In this document: positions 9,643 through 18,954 of the stretch, piece by piece
Layout: each line of letters opens with the position of its first letter
Numbering within the stretch: the stretch's first letter is position 1
Source of the DNA: Gammaproteobacteria bacterium
Lineage (GTDB): Bacteria > Pseudomonadota > Gammaproteobacteria > Poriferisulfidales > Poriferisulfidaceae
Length of the DNA: 64,000 nucleotides
NCBI GenBank assembly: GCA_028819565.1
Contig: JAPPLD010000006.1
Span: 115,751-179,750, forward strand
Direction: 5' to 3'
Translations under genes and position numbers: made by a program
The notes under the pieces: generated by a model
Told to the model about the DNA's origin: nothing
Database searches by the model: none
Seen by the model: only the letters and a program-made list of their open reading frames with translations

Positions 9643-10049
9643 TTATTGATGCTTCGGCCATTCTCGCAGTGCTTTTGGATGAGCCGGATGCAAGAACGTA
9701 TGCAGACGAAATTTCCGGAGCCTGGCCGCGGCGTATGTCGGTGATCGGGTTTCTTGAGACGGCGATTGTGACCGAGAGCCGGGGAGGGGCGGATGCCGGA
9801 ATCAAGTTTGATGCCTTTCTGGCCGATGCTTCAATAGAAATTGTCCCGGTGTCGTTGGATCAGGCATATGCCGCCCGCGATGCCTGGCGGCGTTTTGGCA
9901 AGGGTCGACACCCGACACGTCTGAATTTCGGAGACTGTTTTGCATACGCGCTGGCAAAAACGAGCGGTGAACCCCTACTGTTCAAGGGCGGAGATTTTCC
10001 TCGAACTGATATTGAAACGGTTGCGTTTGAGCCGGATTCTGCGCCGTAA
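9639..10049 (+). CDS. vapC: VapC-family PIN-domain ribonuclease toxin
   Basis: A 136-residue PIN-domain toxin. The acidic residues expected for the metal site are seen: D4 in MIIDASAIL, E42 in FLETAI, and D100-D104 region in LNFGDCFAYALA, followed by LLFKGGDF near the C-terminus. VapC toxins cut tRNA or rRNA unless bound by VapB. GTG start overlaps the vapB stop. Confidence 0.9.
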   Translation: MIIDASAILAVLLDEPDARTYADEISGAWPRRMSVIGFLETAIVTESRGGADAGIKFDAFLADASIEIVPVSLDQAYAARDAWRRFGKGRHPTRLNFGDCFAYALAKTSGEPLLFKGGDFPRTDIETVAFEPDSAP

Positions 10050-10173
10050 ATTGTCTGTACCGTATGCGGAAAGAAGGCTGGAATACTGACATCTTTCTGG
10101 CTTTCAAATGCTTATACTAGTCTCAAATAGATTGTAGCCTGCAGGGACTCAACCTGCCGATTCGGCCCAAACA

Positions 10174-11247
10174 ATGACAGCAACTTCTCCTCTGGAACTC
10201 CCTCTGGGTTCGCTGGTTGTGGACGTGTCGGGGAAGGAACTGGAACCCGAAGACCGGGAGATTCTTGCCCATCCTTTGGTAGGGGGCTTGATTTTGTTCG
10301 CGCGGAACTACGAATCTCCCGAGCAACTCGAGGAATTGATCCGGCAGATTCATCAGATCCGGACGCCGGGTCTGGCGGTCTGCGTGGATCAGGAAGGCGG
10401 GACAGTCCAGCGTTTCCGGAAAGGGTTTACGCGCCTGCCGCCCGCCCAGGCACTCGGCAAGCTGTACCGTCGGGACCGGGAGCATGCCTACCGGGCCTGT
10501 ACGTTGATGGGCTGGCTGATGGCGGCCGAATTACGGGCGGTCGGCGTGGACATCTCGTTCGCCCCCGTGGTGGACCTGAACTGGGGAACCAGCGAGGTCA
10601 TCGGCGGGCGAGCCTTCCACCGGAATCCGTACACCATTTCCGAACTGGCTTCCCGCTACATTGCCGGCATGCACCAGGCCGGAATGAAATCGGTCATCAA
10701 GCATTTCCCGGGGCACGGGCACGTGCACGAGGATTCGCACAAGGACATGCCGGTCGACAAGCGCGGTTTTCAGGAGATCCAGGGTGAGGATCTGGTTCCA
10801 TTCGAACACTTGGGGTCGGCCTACGGTGAAGGAGTGATGACGGCTCACATCATCTTCCCGGAGGTGGACGAGGTTCCGGTCACTTTCTCGCACAAATGGC
10901 TGCGGCACATCTTGCGTGGCCAGATGAGTTTTCCTGGGGTGGTGTTCAGTGATGATCTGAATATGCACGCAGCCCACTTGCACGAAGACATCGAGTCCCG
11001 GGTACGGGCAGCGTTTCAGGCGGGCTGTGATGTGGCGCTGCTGTGCAATAATCGCCCGGCAGTCAACGAAGTGCTGGATCACTTGAAGGAACACCATGAT
11101 CCGGTGGCCAGCCTGCGCCTGTTCCGGATGCGTGGTGCCCCGGAAGCCGAATCGCTTGAGGGTTTGCACCAATTGCCGATGTGGAAAGAAGCGGTGGAAT
11201 TGGCGGCTCGTTATGCTGAAGAGGACGAATTGGAGTTGAATCTATGA
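10174..11247 (+). CDS. nagZ: Beta-N-acetylhexosaminidase NagZ
   Basis: A cytoplasmic family 3 glycoside hydrolase of 357 residues that removes GlcNAc from anhydromuropeptides in cell-wall recycling. Diagnostic motifs are DQEGG(T)VQR for substrate binding, KHFPGHG carrying the catalytic His loop, and the nucleophile Asp in VFSDDLNM. Its stop overlaps the start of the mechanosensitive channel gene (ATGA). Confidence 0.96.
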   Translation: MTATSPLELPLGSLVVDVSGKELEPEDREILAHPLVGGLILFARNYESPEQLEELIRQIHQIRTPGLAVCVDQEGGTVQRFRKGFTRLPPAQALGKLYRRDREHAYRACTLMGWLMAAELRAVGVDISFAPVVDLNWGTSEVIGGRAFHRNPYTISELASRYIAGMHQAGMKSVIKHFPGHGHVHEDSHKDMPVDKRGFQEIQGEDLVPFEHLGSAYGEGVMTAHIIFPEVDEVPVTFSHKWLRHILRGQMSFPGVVFSDDLNMHAAHLHEDIESRVRAAFQAGCDVALLCNNRPAVNEVLDHLKEHHDPVASLRLFRMRGAPEAESLEGLHQLPMWKEAVELAARYAEEDELELNL

Positions 11248-12317
11248 TCGAACAGTGGCTTGAGATCGGTCAGACGCACCTGGGACAAGAAGGGCTGTCT
11301 CAAGTGCTCCTGTTGTTAGCCGGGGCGCTGATGGCCAGCTTTATCGGACGCTGGCTTCTGCGCGTTCTGCAACGTGGCGCGCAACGCACGACCAACTTCA
11401 TGGATGACGCCGTGCTGAGTTCGGCATCCAAGCCCGTGCAGGCTCTGATCTGGTTCATCGCGCTGACGCTGATCATTCAATTGTTGCTGGGAGAGTCCTC
11501 TTTCGCGTCCTGGCTGCCGAAGATCCAGAGAGCAGGGGTCTTCCTGATCCTAGGCTGGTTCCTGTTTTCGCTCATCCGTGACTACAGCGCCGAAGCGCGC
11601 CAGCGAGCCCGAGCCAAAGACAAAGAACTGGACGAGGATCTGCATCTGGCAGTCGCCCGGACCCTGCAGGCCGCCATCGTCGTGCTTGTCGGCATGGGCC
11701 TGCTGCAGACCTTCGGCGTGAGTATCGTGGGCCTCCTTACGTTCAGCGGGGTCGGAGGCTTGGTCGTGGGATTGGCGGCCAAGGACATGCTGGGGAATTT
11801 CTTTGGCGGTTTGATGCTGCACATGGATCGTCCGTTCAAGGCCGGCGACTGGATTCGCTCCCCGGACCGCAATATCGAGGGAACTGTCGAAAGAATCGGA
11901 TGGCGCCAAACCCTGATCCGGACACATTCGAAAAATGCCTTGTATATCCCGAACGGAATGTTCCTGACCATCGTGATCGAAAATCCGAGCCGGATGTCCC
12001 ACCGGATGATCAAGGAAGTTATCGGGCTCCGCTACGACGACTTGGGAAAGATGAAGACGATCGTCGACGAAGTGCAGGTGTTGCTAGAGGGGTCGCCGGA
12101 CGTTGACCAAGGAATGCCGGTGTTGGCTCGTTTCGATATGTTCAACGAATCCTCGGTGGATTTTTTCATCCAGTGCTACACCCCCGAGGTTCATCGTGCG
12201 GAATACACCCGGATCAAGCAGAATCTCCTGCTCGCGGCGGCGGAAATTGTGGAACGGCACGGTGCCGAGATTGCGTTCCCGACGAGAACGCTGCACATGC
12301 AGTCACAGTCCGGCTGA
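11244..12317 (+). CDS. MscS-family mechanosensitive ion channel
   Basis: A 357-residue channel that would open on membrane tension to release solutes after osmotic downshock. About four hydrophobic segments precede the pore helix, which is glycine/alanine-rich in the MscS way (LLTFSGVGGLVVGLAAKDMLGNFFGG). The beta domain follows with PFKAGDWI and the NG.F.N-type turn (IPNGMFLTIVIEN). It is coupled to nagZ by ATGA, so it may share its promoter. Confidence 0.93.
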   Translation: MIEQWLEIGQTHLGQEGLSQVLLLLAGALMASFIGRWLLRVLQRGAQRTTNFMDDAVLSSASKPVQALIWFIALTLIIQLLLGESSFASWLPKIQRAGVFLILGWFLFSLIRDYSAEARQRARAKDKELDEDLHLAVARTLQAAIVVLVGMGLLQTFGVSIVGLLTFSGVGGLVVGLAAKDMLGNFFGGLMLHMDRPFKAGDWIRSPDRNIEGTVERIGWRQTLIRTHSKNALYIPNGMFLTIVIENPSRMSHRMIKEVIGLRYDDLGKMKTIVDEVQVLLEGSPDVDQGMPVLARFDMFNESSVDFFIQCYTPEVHRAEYTRIKQNLLLAAAEIVERHGAEIAFPTRTLHMQSQSG

Positions 12318-12328
12318 GGCCGGAAGAA

Positions 12329-13051
12329 TCAACGCGCCGAACTGGCAGCGCGGATAGTTCGACTCGCCTCGAGATCGAGTGGATCCTCTTCGACTGGCGT
12401 GACTTGTGCAAGAACCCCGAGCAAGGGGTGATCTAGGTAGTTGAGGTCGCCGGGACGGAGCTTGCGGTTGACCTGGAGTAGCAGGCCGTCTGATCCAGCG
12501 GATTCTCCGTCGGGGTCCGAGGTTGCGGCGGGGTAGTGATACAGCAGACTCAGATCGATTTGCAAAAACTGTTCCTCGGACAGTCGCAGGCTTCCGTCCA
12601 GTACCGGGGCATTCGGGGATGCCTCTGATAACGCTTTTCCGTTGGTTAGGCGGACCGGGTGGGCTTCATCCGGGAGCGAGGCCGGCTGCTGCCAGGCGGC
12701 GTGGTGGAGGATCCGGTATTGCCCGGATTTTTCCAGTCGGATCCGTTCCCCCACCATGGGTTGTCGGAGTTCGTTGAGACGCAGGTATCCGCTCAGGCAT
12801 TCCGCAACTTCTTCTTCAGACAGGAAGCGTCGTATAAATTCAGCTCCCGACCGTGCAGGAAGGCAGAAATACTGGCGAAAATCTACCGCCTGGTCCAGCT
12901 CTAGGTCGGGAATTGATTCGAAATGCCGGACCTGATCCGTGGATTCGGCGGGTTGCGTGAATATGAGGATTTCCACGCGATAAAGATCCTCAGCCCAACC
13001 TGCGACAGGCAGGAGCGCGAAAGCCAGGAACCAGATGGAAAATTTCTTCAT
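12329..13051 (-). CDS. csiV: CsiV-family peptidoglycan-binding/divisome protein
   Basis: A 240-residue exported protein with a signal peptide ending near AGWAED (residue 20). The opening YRVEILIFTQ and the ending DHPLLGVLAQVTPVE fit the CsiV family, whose Vibrio member activates the penicillin-binding machinery through LpoA. The gene is directly downstream of mfd with a 4-base overlap, the same neighbourhood as in other gammaproteobacteria. Function is by family; no catalytic residue is expected. Confidence 0.75.
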   Translation of the reverse strand: MKKFSIWFLAFALLPVAGWAEDLYRVEILIFTQPAESTDQVRHFESIPDLELDQAVDFRQYFCLPARSGAEFIRRFLSEEEVAECLSGYLRLNELRQPMVGERIRLEKSGQYRILHHAAWQQPASLPDEAHPVRLTNGKALSEASPNAPVLDGSLRLSEEQFLQIDLSLLYHYPAATSDPDGESAGSDGLLLQVNRKLRPGDLNYLDHPLLGVLAQVTPVEEDPLDLEASRTIRAASSAR

Positions 13052-16000
13052 GCGGCCTCCCGGGTCCCGATGCAGTGCGTCAGGTCGCGGATGGCATGGA
13101 TCCGGTCCTCTAGGGTCGGCATGTCCAGTTCGAAGTGAAGGCGCATCTTGTTGTCTAAGCGGTAGCGGTGGGACGAGTCCTCGATGATCCGGACGACGGA
13201 TTCCGGCTCCGGGCCGGGATCGCCGAACGTGATTCGGCCTTCGTGCCGGGTCAACTGTATTTTACGGAGAAATTCAAATGTCGTAATCTCCAGCTTCAGG
13301 CGGGTGATGGCGAACAGGTTGGCGACTGCCTGCGGCAGCGTCCCAAAACGGTCCACCATCTCGACCTGCAGGTCGTCGAGTTCCGCTTCGGAAGTCGCAC
13401 CGGCAATCCGCTTGTACAGCGTGAGCCGAAGATAGACGTCGGGGAGGTAGTCATCTGGAATCAACGCCTGCAGACCTAGGTCGATCTCAGGCCCGTGCTC
13501 GAGTGGCTTGTCGATCTCAGGTAGCGCCCCTTTCTTCAGGGTGTCTACCGCGCGCTGCAGCAGGCGGTGGTATAGCGCGAATCCGATCTGCTGGATCTGG
13601 CCGCTCTGTTCTTCACCCAGCAGTTCGCCAGCGCCACGAATTTCAAGATCTTGAGTCGCCAGCATGAAGCCGGAACCAAGTTCCTCCATGGCTTCGATGG
13701 CTTCGATCCGTTTCTTCGCGTCAGGCGTCATGGTTTGCAGGGGCGGGCAAGTCAGATAGGCGTAGGCGAGGTGGTGCGAGCGCCCGACCCGGCCGCGCAG
13801 TTGGTGCAACTGGGCCAGCCCGAAATGGTCCGCGCGATTGATGATGATGGTATTGGCAGTCGGGATGTCAATACCGTTCTCGATAATCGTGGTGCAAACC
13901 AAGATGTTGAATCGCTGACGGTAAAAGTCACGCATGACGGCTTCCAGTTCACGCTCCCGCATCTGTCCGTGCGCAACTCGCACTTCGGCCTCTGGAACGA
14001 CCTGCTGCATCATTTCAGCGGCTTGATCGATCGAAGCAGTCCGGTTGTGCAGAACATAAATCTGTCCGCCCCGTTTCAGTTCACGCAGACATGCCTCCCG
14101 GATCTGCTGCTGGTTCCATTGGGTGACGTAAGTCTTGATCGCATGCCGATGGGCGGGAGCGGTAGCGATGATCGAAAGATCCCGAAGACCGGACAGCGAC
14201 ATGTTCAGGGTGCGGGGGATCGGAGTGGCGGTTAGGGTCAGCAGGTTGGTCCGGGCCCGTAGCGCCTTCAACTTTTCCTTGTGGCGCACGCCAAAGCGCT
14301 GCTCTTCATCAATGATGACCAGCCCGAGATTATGGAATTTCACGTCGTCCTGCAGCAGCCGGTGCGTGCCGATGATGATGTCCAGTTTTCCCTCGACGAG
14401 ATCGGCCAGAATGCCGGCCTGTTCCCGGGCAGTCCGGAAGCGGGAGATCGCCTCGATCCGGACAGGCCAATCGGCAAACCGATCACGAAAAGTCTTGCCG
14501 TGCTGCTGGGCAAGCAGGGTGGTCGGAGTCAGGACGGCAACTTGGAAGCCGTTGAAGACAGCGGCGAAAGCGGCTCGCATCCCGACCTCGGTCTTTCCGA
14601 AGCCGACATCGCCGCAGACAATCCGATCCATGGGCAAATCGCTTTCTAGGCCTTCCAAGACCTCGCGGATGGCTTGCGCTTGGTCCGGGGTTTCGTCGAA
14701 AGGGAAGGCCGCTTCGAATTTCGGGTAATCCGACGGGATATTGAGGGTGCACCCGCCCTGTGCATTGCGACGGGCTTGAACCTCCAGCAACTCGGCCGCT
14801 GCATCATAGGCGCGTTTCGCAGCCCTGTGCTTGATTTTCTGCCATTGATCCCCGCCCAGAGAATGCAGGGGCGCGTCTTCCGGATCCGCGCCGCTGTAGC
14901 GGGTGATCCGATGCAACTCCATAATCGGCACATACAGCCGGTCCGTGTCGGCGTACTGGATGAGCAGGAACTCCTGTTCGATCCCGTCGATTTCCAACTT
15001 GCGCAGCCCTTGGTAGCGACCGACGCCATAGTCTTCATGAACTACTGGACTGTCGTGCTTGAGGTTGGCAAGCTCGGACAGGATGGCTTTGGGATCTCTT
15101 CGGCTCCGCTGACGGTGTTGCTGGGGGGTGCGGTCCGGGAACAGATGAGACTCGGGGATGATCGCGATCTCGTCCTCGGGAAGCTCGAAACCCTCTTCAA
15201 TGTCCGCGACCGCCAGCGCCAAGTCCGGCCCTTGCCGAAGGAAGTCTTCCCAACTTTCCACGGGCTTGACCTGGATATTCAGGGCTCCCAGGCGCTCCTT
15301 CAACTGCTCGCGCCGTCCCGGAGAGTGGGTCGTGAACAGGATTCTCCGTGAAGAGGAGGACAGGAATTGGCGCAGGGCACGGGCGGGGGCCTTATCCTGC
15401 GGCCGTACCTTAAGTTCCGGGAGCGCGCGTGAGGCGTAGTTGAAGGCAGTTTCCTCTGACTGTTTCTCGTGTTCAAAACGGTTGAGATCCAGTCGCGGGT
15501 AGTCTGCCAGGGCTTCTTGGAATTCGGATTCGCTCAGGTACAGCATTGAAACCGGCAAAGGCGGGTGCTCAACGTCATGGAGCCGACTTTCGCAACGGGT
15601 CTCGATCTCGCTCAGGGCTTGGGCTGCGGCATCGTCCACGTCTTTCCAGCACACAACGGTGGTTTCAGCGGGAAGGTAATCGAAAAGGCTGGCTGTTCCC
15701 TCGAAGAACAGGGGCAGGTAGTATTCGATGCCGACTGGGACGATCGCGTCGCTGATATCCCGGTAGATGGGACTTTGCGACGGGTCAATGTCAAATGCCC
15801 TGCGAAAATTCTTCCGAAACCGCTCGATGGTCTCTGAATCAAGCGGAAACTCTCGTGCCGGAAGGATATCCAGATGTTCGATCCGGTCGGTCGAGGTCTG
15901 ATGTTCGGGATCGAACATGCGGATGGAGTCGATGCAGTCGTCGAGGAAGTCGAGTCGGCATGGAGACTCGGATCCCATTGGAAAGAGGTCAAGCAGCGAC

Positions 16001-16500
16001 CCGCGCACGGCGAACTCTCCCGGAGCCACGACCTGGGAGCAGTTCTGGTAACCAGCCGAGTCCAGGCGCTGGCGCAACTGTTCGATTTCGATTTTGCCGC
16101 CGGTGGAAAGGGTGGTCGTTTGGCGGTGGACATGATCGGGCGGACACAAGCGTTGCAGCAAAGTGGAGGCGGATGTGATCAGCAGGCTGTTTGCCTTTCG
16201 GGTTTGAAGACGGTGGAGTGTCCGTAGGCGCTGAGAGATGATCTCGCTATGCGGCGAGGTCAGGTCATAGGGCAGGGTCTCCCAGTCAGGAAACGACAAC
16301 AAAAGGTCTGTCTGCGGGCCGAGGAAGAATCGACATTCAACTTCCAGCGCGACTTGGGCGGCGATGTCGGGAGCGACGACTAGGGTGAGCCCAGAGTTCC
16401 AGCGGGCGAGCTCGGAAATGGCCAAGGCGCGGGCCGCGCCATACAGTTGTCCACAACCTAGGCGAGAGCCGGCGGCAGGAAGTGGAGGGAAATCAAGCAC
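13048..16500 (-). CDS. mfd: Transcription-repair coupling factor Mfd
   Basis: A roughly 1150-residue motor that removes stalled RNA polymerase and recruits UvrA. The order is UvrB-like homology module, RNA polymerase-interaction domain (DYGVGRYQGL), RecG-like translocase with Walker A GDVGFGKTE, DEEQ box (VIIDEEQRFGV), TATPIPRT, and a C-terminal D7 domain. No ribosome site is seen for either possible start: GTG at 16500 or TTG at 16518. The TTG is inside the T tract of the fccB terminator hairpin, so I prefer the GTG. Confidence 0.95.
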   Translation of the reverse strand: MLDFPPLPAAGSRLGCGQLYGAARALAISELARWNSGLTLVVAPDIAAQVALEVECRFFLGPQTDLLLSFPDWETLPYDLTSPHSEIISQRLRTLHRLQTRKANSLLITSASTLLQRLCPPDHVHRQTTTLSTGGKIEIEQLRQRLDSAGYQNCSQVVAPGEFAVRGSLLDLFPMGSESPCRLDFLDDCIDSIRMFDPEHQTSTDRIEHLDILPAREFPLDSETIERFRKNFRRAFDIDPSQSPIYRDISDAIVPVGIEYYLPLFFEGTASLFDYLPAETTVVCWKDVDDAAAQALSEIETRCESRLHDVEHPPLPVSMLYLSESEFQEALADYPRLDLNRFEHEKQSEETAFNYASRALPELKVRPQDKAPARALRQFLSSSSRRILFTTHSPGRREQLKERLGALNIQVKPVESWEDFLRQGPDLALAVADIEEGFELPEDEIAIIPESHLFPDRTPQQHRQRSRRDPKAILSELANLKHDSPVVHEDYGVGRYQGLRKLEIDGIEQEFLLIQYADTDRLYVPIMELHRITRYSGADPEDAPLHSLGGDQWQKIKHRAAKRAYDAAAELLEVQARRNAQGGCTLNIPSDYPKFEAAFPFDETPDQAQAIREVLEGLESDLPMDRIVCGDVGFGKTEVGMRAAFAAVFNGFQVAVLTPTTLLAQQHGKTFRDRFADWPVRIEAISRFRTAREQAGILADLVEGKLDIIIGTHRLLQDDVKFHNLGLVIIDEEQRFGVRHKEKLKALRARTNLLTLTATPIPRTLNMSLSGLRDLSIIATAPAHRHAIKTYVTQWNQQQIREACLRELKRGGQIYVLHNRTASIDQAAEMMQQVVPEAEVRVAHGQMRERELEAVMRDFYRQRFNILVCTTIIENGIDIPTANTIIINRADHFGLAQLHQLRGRVGRSHHLAYAYLTCPPLQTMTPDAKKRIEAIEAMEELGSGFMLATQDLEIRGAGELLGEEQSGQIQQIGFALYHRLLQRAVDTLKKGALPEIDKPLEHGPEIDLGLQALIPDDYLPDVYLRLTLYKRIAGATSEAELDDLQVEMVDRFGTLPQAVANLFAITRLKLEITTFEFLRKIQLTRHEGRITFGDPGPEPESVVRIIEDSSHRYRLDNKMRLHFELDMPTLEDRIHAIRDLTHCIGTREAA

Positions 16501-16516
16501 GAGAAAGGGGGAAGAC

Positions 16517-16542
16517 AAAAACGGGGGCCACTAAGGCCCCCG
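16517..16542 (-). terminator. Rho-independent terminator of the fccA-fccB operon
   Basis: On the minus strand an 8-bp GC stem (CGGGGGCC / GGCCCCCG, loop TTAGT) is followed by five Ts. It lies 36 bases after the fccB stop and its T tract overlaps the region where mfd begins, so it separates, or attenuates read-through between, the two genes. The reverse strand has TTTT two bases after the stem and could work weakly the other way. Confidence 0.8.
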
Positions 16543-16577
16543 CGTTTTGAGGTTTGGCGGGTTCCGCCCTGACAGGG

Positions 16578-17864
16578 TCAGGCGAACATGTCTGCCACGA
16601 TGTTGTTGTACCAGCTGTACGCATACTGAACCTCGCGGGCCAGCATCTCGTCCGAAGCGTCCGATGGCGTCAAGCCTCCGGCCACCTTGGCGACTTTGCT
16701 CTTGTCTTCCGCCAAGCGGTAAACCGCCGCAACCGAAATGCCGTAATCCGGTGCAATCAGGCTGTAGCAGGTATTGACATAGGACGGCGTGCCCGGTTCC
16801 TCGTCAGCCAGCATGGCGACGACCGCTGCCGCACAGACCTTCCCTTCGGAATTGGCCGCATATCCGGATTTCGGCAGTCCCGTGGCGATGCTGGCATCAC
16901 CGATGACGTGCACGCCTGGCACCAGTTTCGACTCGAAGGTGTCAAGATGGACCGGGCACCAGCCGGAGTCGTCGGTTAGTCCGGCCGCTTGCGCGATCTG
17001 TCCAGCACTTTGCGGCGGGATGACGTTGATCACCGCACCTTCGTGAGTGTCGCCGAATTCGGTGGTTACCGTCATGTCGGCGGTATTGACCTCAGCGATG
17101 CCCTCGGCAGTGTCGGTGCCGGAGACCCATTCGATCATGCCGTCGTAACGGCGCTCCCAGCCCTGCGTGAACAGGCCCATCTTCGAGAACTTGTCCTTGG
17201 CGTCAAGCACCAGAATCTTCGAATTCGGTTTGTTCTCCTTGAAGTAATGGGCGACCTGGCAGACTCGTTCGTAGGGCCCGGGAGGGCAGCGGAACGGGTT
17301 GCCGGGTGGGCAGATGATGAAAGTGCCGCCGTCTTCCATGGCCTCAAGCTGGCTGCGCAGCAGCGCCGTTTGCGGGCCGGCCTTCCAGGCGTGGGGCATG
17401 GCTTCGGCTGCCGCCATGTCGTAACCTTCGATCGCATCCCACTTCAGGTCGATGCCGGGGCTGACGACGAGCCGGTCGTACGGGAAGCTGTCCCCGCCCT
17501 CGGTCGTGACGGTGCGCGCATCGGTGTCCACTCCCGTAGCCTTGGAATGCACCACTTGGATGCCGTGGTTTGCCAAGCCCTCGTATCCGTGGCGGATAGT
17601 CGAGATGTCCCTGTCGCCTCCGATGACCTCGTTGCTCATGAAGCAGGTGTAATAGTGATCGTTGGCTTCGATCAGGGTGACGTTAATTCCGGAATCCGCC
17701 AGTTTGATGTGCTTGGCTGCAACCGCGCCAGCAGCACCACCGCCAATCACCACCACATTCTTGTTGCCGCCGAGGGCAAGCTGGGGGAAACTCATCCCGA
17801 TCGTGCCTACGGCCGCAATGCCGCCGGTCGCTTTCAGGAAGCCGCGTCTTGTCAGGGTTGTCAT
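16578..17864 (-). CDS. fccB: Flavocytochrome c sulfide dehydrogenase, flavoprotein subunit
   Basis: A 428-residue periplasmic FAD protein that oxidises sulfide and passes electrons to the diheme subunit. It has a twin-arginine signal ([11 protein letters not shown], residues 5-15), an FAD-binding [10 protein letters not shown] at 37-46, and the two conserved redox cysteines I assign as C193 (in [10 protein letters not shown]) and C366 (in NTCYSLI). The ATG at 17864 was chosen because GGAGGAG lies just upstream and the Tat signal begins there; the longer frame reads back into the next gene. It follows fccA after about 20 bases and ends at a strong terminator. Confidence 0.95.
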   Translation of the reverse strand: MTTLTRRGFLKATGGIAAVGTIGMSFPQLALGGNKNVVVIGGGAAGAVAAKHIKLADSGINVTLIEANDHYYTCFMSNEVIGGDRDISTIRHGYEGLANHGIQVVHSKATGVDTDARTVTTEGGDSFPYDRLVVSPGIDLKWDAIEGYDMAAAEAMPHAWKAGPQTALLRSQLEAMEDGGTFIICPPGNPFRCPPGPYERVCQVAHYFKENKPNSKILVLDAKDKFSKMGLFTQGWERRYDGMIEWVSGTDTAEGIAEVNTADMTVTTEFGDTHEGAVINVIPPQSAGQIAQAAGLTDDSGWCPVHLDTFESKLVPGVHVIGDASIATGLPKSGYAANSEGKVCAAAVVAMLADEEPGTPSYVNTCYSLIAPDYGISVAAVYRLAEDKSKVAKVAGGLTPSDASDEMLAREVQYAYSWYNNIVADMFA

Positions 17865-17883
17865 GATCTTTACTCCTCCGCGA

Positions 17884-18561
17884 TTACTGCTGGCTGGCGT
17901 AGTAGTTGATGAGGGCCGCGAGGCCGTCTTCGCCCTCGGTCTCCATGACTTCTTCAAGTCGGGATTTCATCTTCTTCGGCATTCCTCGTGCACCGCCGTG
18001 GAAGTCGGCGAGGCTGTAGTGCAGGTAATGCTTCCATTGCCCTGCGAGCGGGACCATGTCGTCGACAGTGGATCGTCCGCCTTCCTCGTGGCATTTCTCG
18101 CAATTGTCCGAATGCAGGGCCTCACCCTTGCTCGCAAGTTCCGCGTCGAATTCCTGGGTTGCCAAGGCGATGGACTTGTCGGCGAAATAGTGGGCCATGG
18201 CCTTGATCTCAGCCAAGGTGTAGCCGGAGGCGAGCCGGTCCATGATCGTGCCGTGCCGGGCGAAGATCTCCACGTCTTCAAGTTCGGGGTCGGATGCGGC
18301 TTCTGCTTCGGCCGCGTCCAGGTCCTGGCCGTGCTTGTAGGAAAGCATGGCGCCGATGAAGTAAACCGCCGGAAGTCCCGCCAGGGAAGGTATCGCCGGG
18401 CCGACGCTGGCTCCGGCCGGGCCATGGCAGGCTACGCACGCGCCGGTCAGCATCTCGATCGATGCTATCGGTGCTCCGCCTCCATGTTCGTCCGCATGCA
18501 AGGCTGGTGGCAGCACAAGGGCGCTGGCTAGAAGGGCTAGGGAAATAAATCGCGAATGCAT
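17884..18561 (-). CDS. fccA: Diheme cytochrome c subunit of flavocytochrome c (FccA-type)
   Basis: A 225-residue exported c-type cytochrome with a signal peptide of about 23 residues and two CxxCH heme sites, CVACH at 42-46 and CEKCH at 154-158. It would accept electrons from FccB and hand them to a soluble cytochrome or terminal oxidase. Heme attachment would be done by the Ccm system in this window. A very good ribosome site (AGGAGGAG) precedes the ATG. It is the first gene of the fccAB operon and lies at the edge of the 18.6-23.1 kb island. Confidence 0.9.
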   Translation of the reverse strand: MHSRFISLALLASALVLPPALHADEHGGGAPIASIEMLTGACVACHGPAGASVGPAIPSLAGLPAVYFIGAMLSYKHGQDLDAAEAEAASDPELEDVEIFARHGTIMDRLASGYTLAEIKAMAHYFADKSIALATQEFDAELASKGEALHSDNCEKCHEEGGRSTVDDMVPLAGQWKHYLHYSLADFHGGARGMPKKMKSRLEEVMETEGEDGLAALINYYASQQ

Positions 18562-18954
18562 TGAATCTCCTCCTGCAAAGGTCTAGGGACACCCCGTTAC
18601 TGCATTTCGGGCAAGTATCCTAACACAAGAGCAAGGGGGCAGTTTATGAACTTAGAGATCAATATTAGAGTCATGATTTTGAGCTCGCCTGGGCATCATG
18701 GCTATAGCCTTTATAGGCACATCCATACTATAAAATGCAACCGCACATGGGGTATTCGTCGCGCATGGAAACCTAGGTAGATCAGCAGGTTTGCCATCTG
18801 CTGTTTCATAGCCTAGAAATGGAATCTCTCCTAGCGCGGGGTTTAAATCACGCACGAAAATTTTGGGAAATATGTGAACTCTAAAAGTGACAAAATTTTG
18901 TTACCACAACCGATGAAAATCGTGATCTCCAACTGACTGACAGAGAATTGATCA
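18562..18954. other. Intergenic region at island border, no gene supported
   Basis: About 390 bases between the divergent fccA and the hypothetical membrane gene. Base composition becomes AT-richer from about 18,650. A 67-codon minus-strand frame (18652-18855) has no ribosome site and no recognised pattern. The fccA promoter should be in the first 100 bases, but I see no convincing pair of boxes. Confidence 0.5.

Noticed and set aside
14674..15351. 225-codon frame antisense to mfd
   Set aside because: Mirror of the high-GC mfd coding sequence; no start signal and no domain.
16989..17909. 306-codon frame antisense to fccB
   Set aside because: Shadow of fccB with no own ribosome site; fccB has strong motifs in the true frame.
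18652..18855. 67-codon minus-strand frame between fccA and the membrane protein gene
   Set aside because: No ribosome site, no domain; could be a remnant but cannot be supported.
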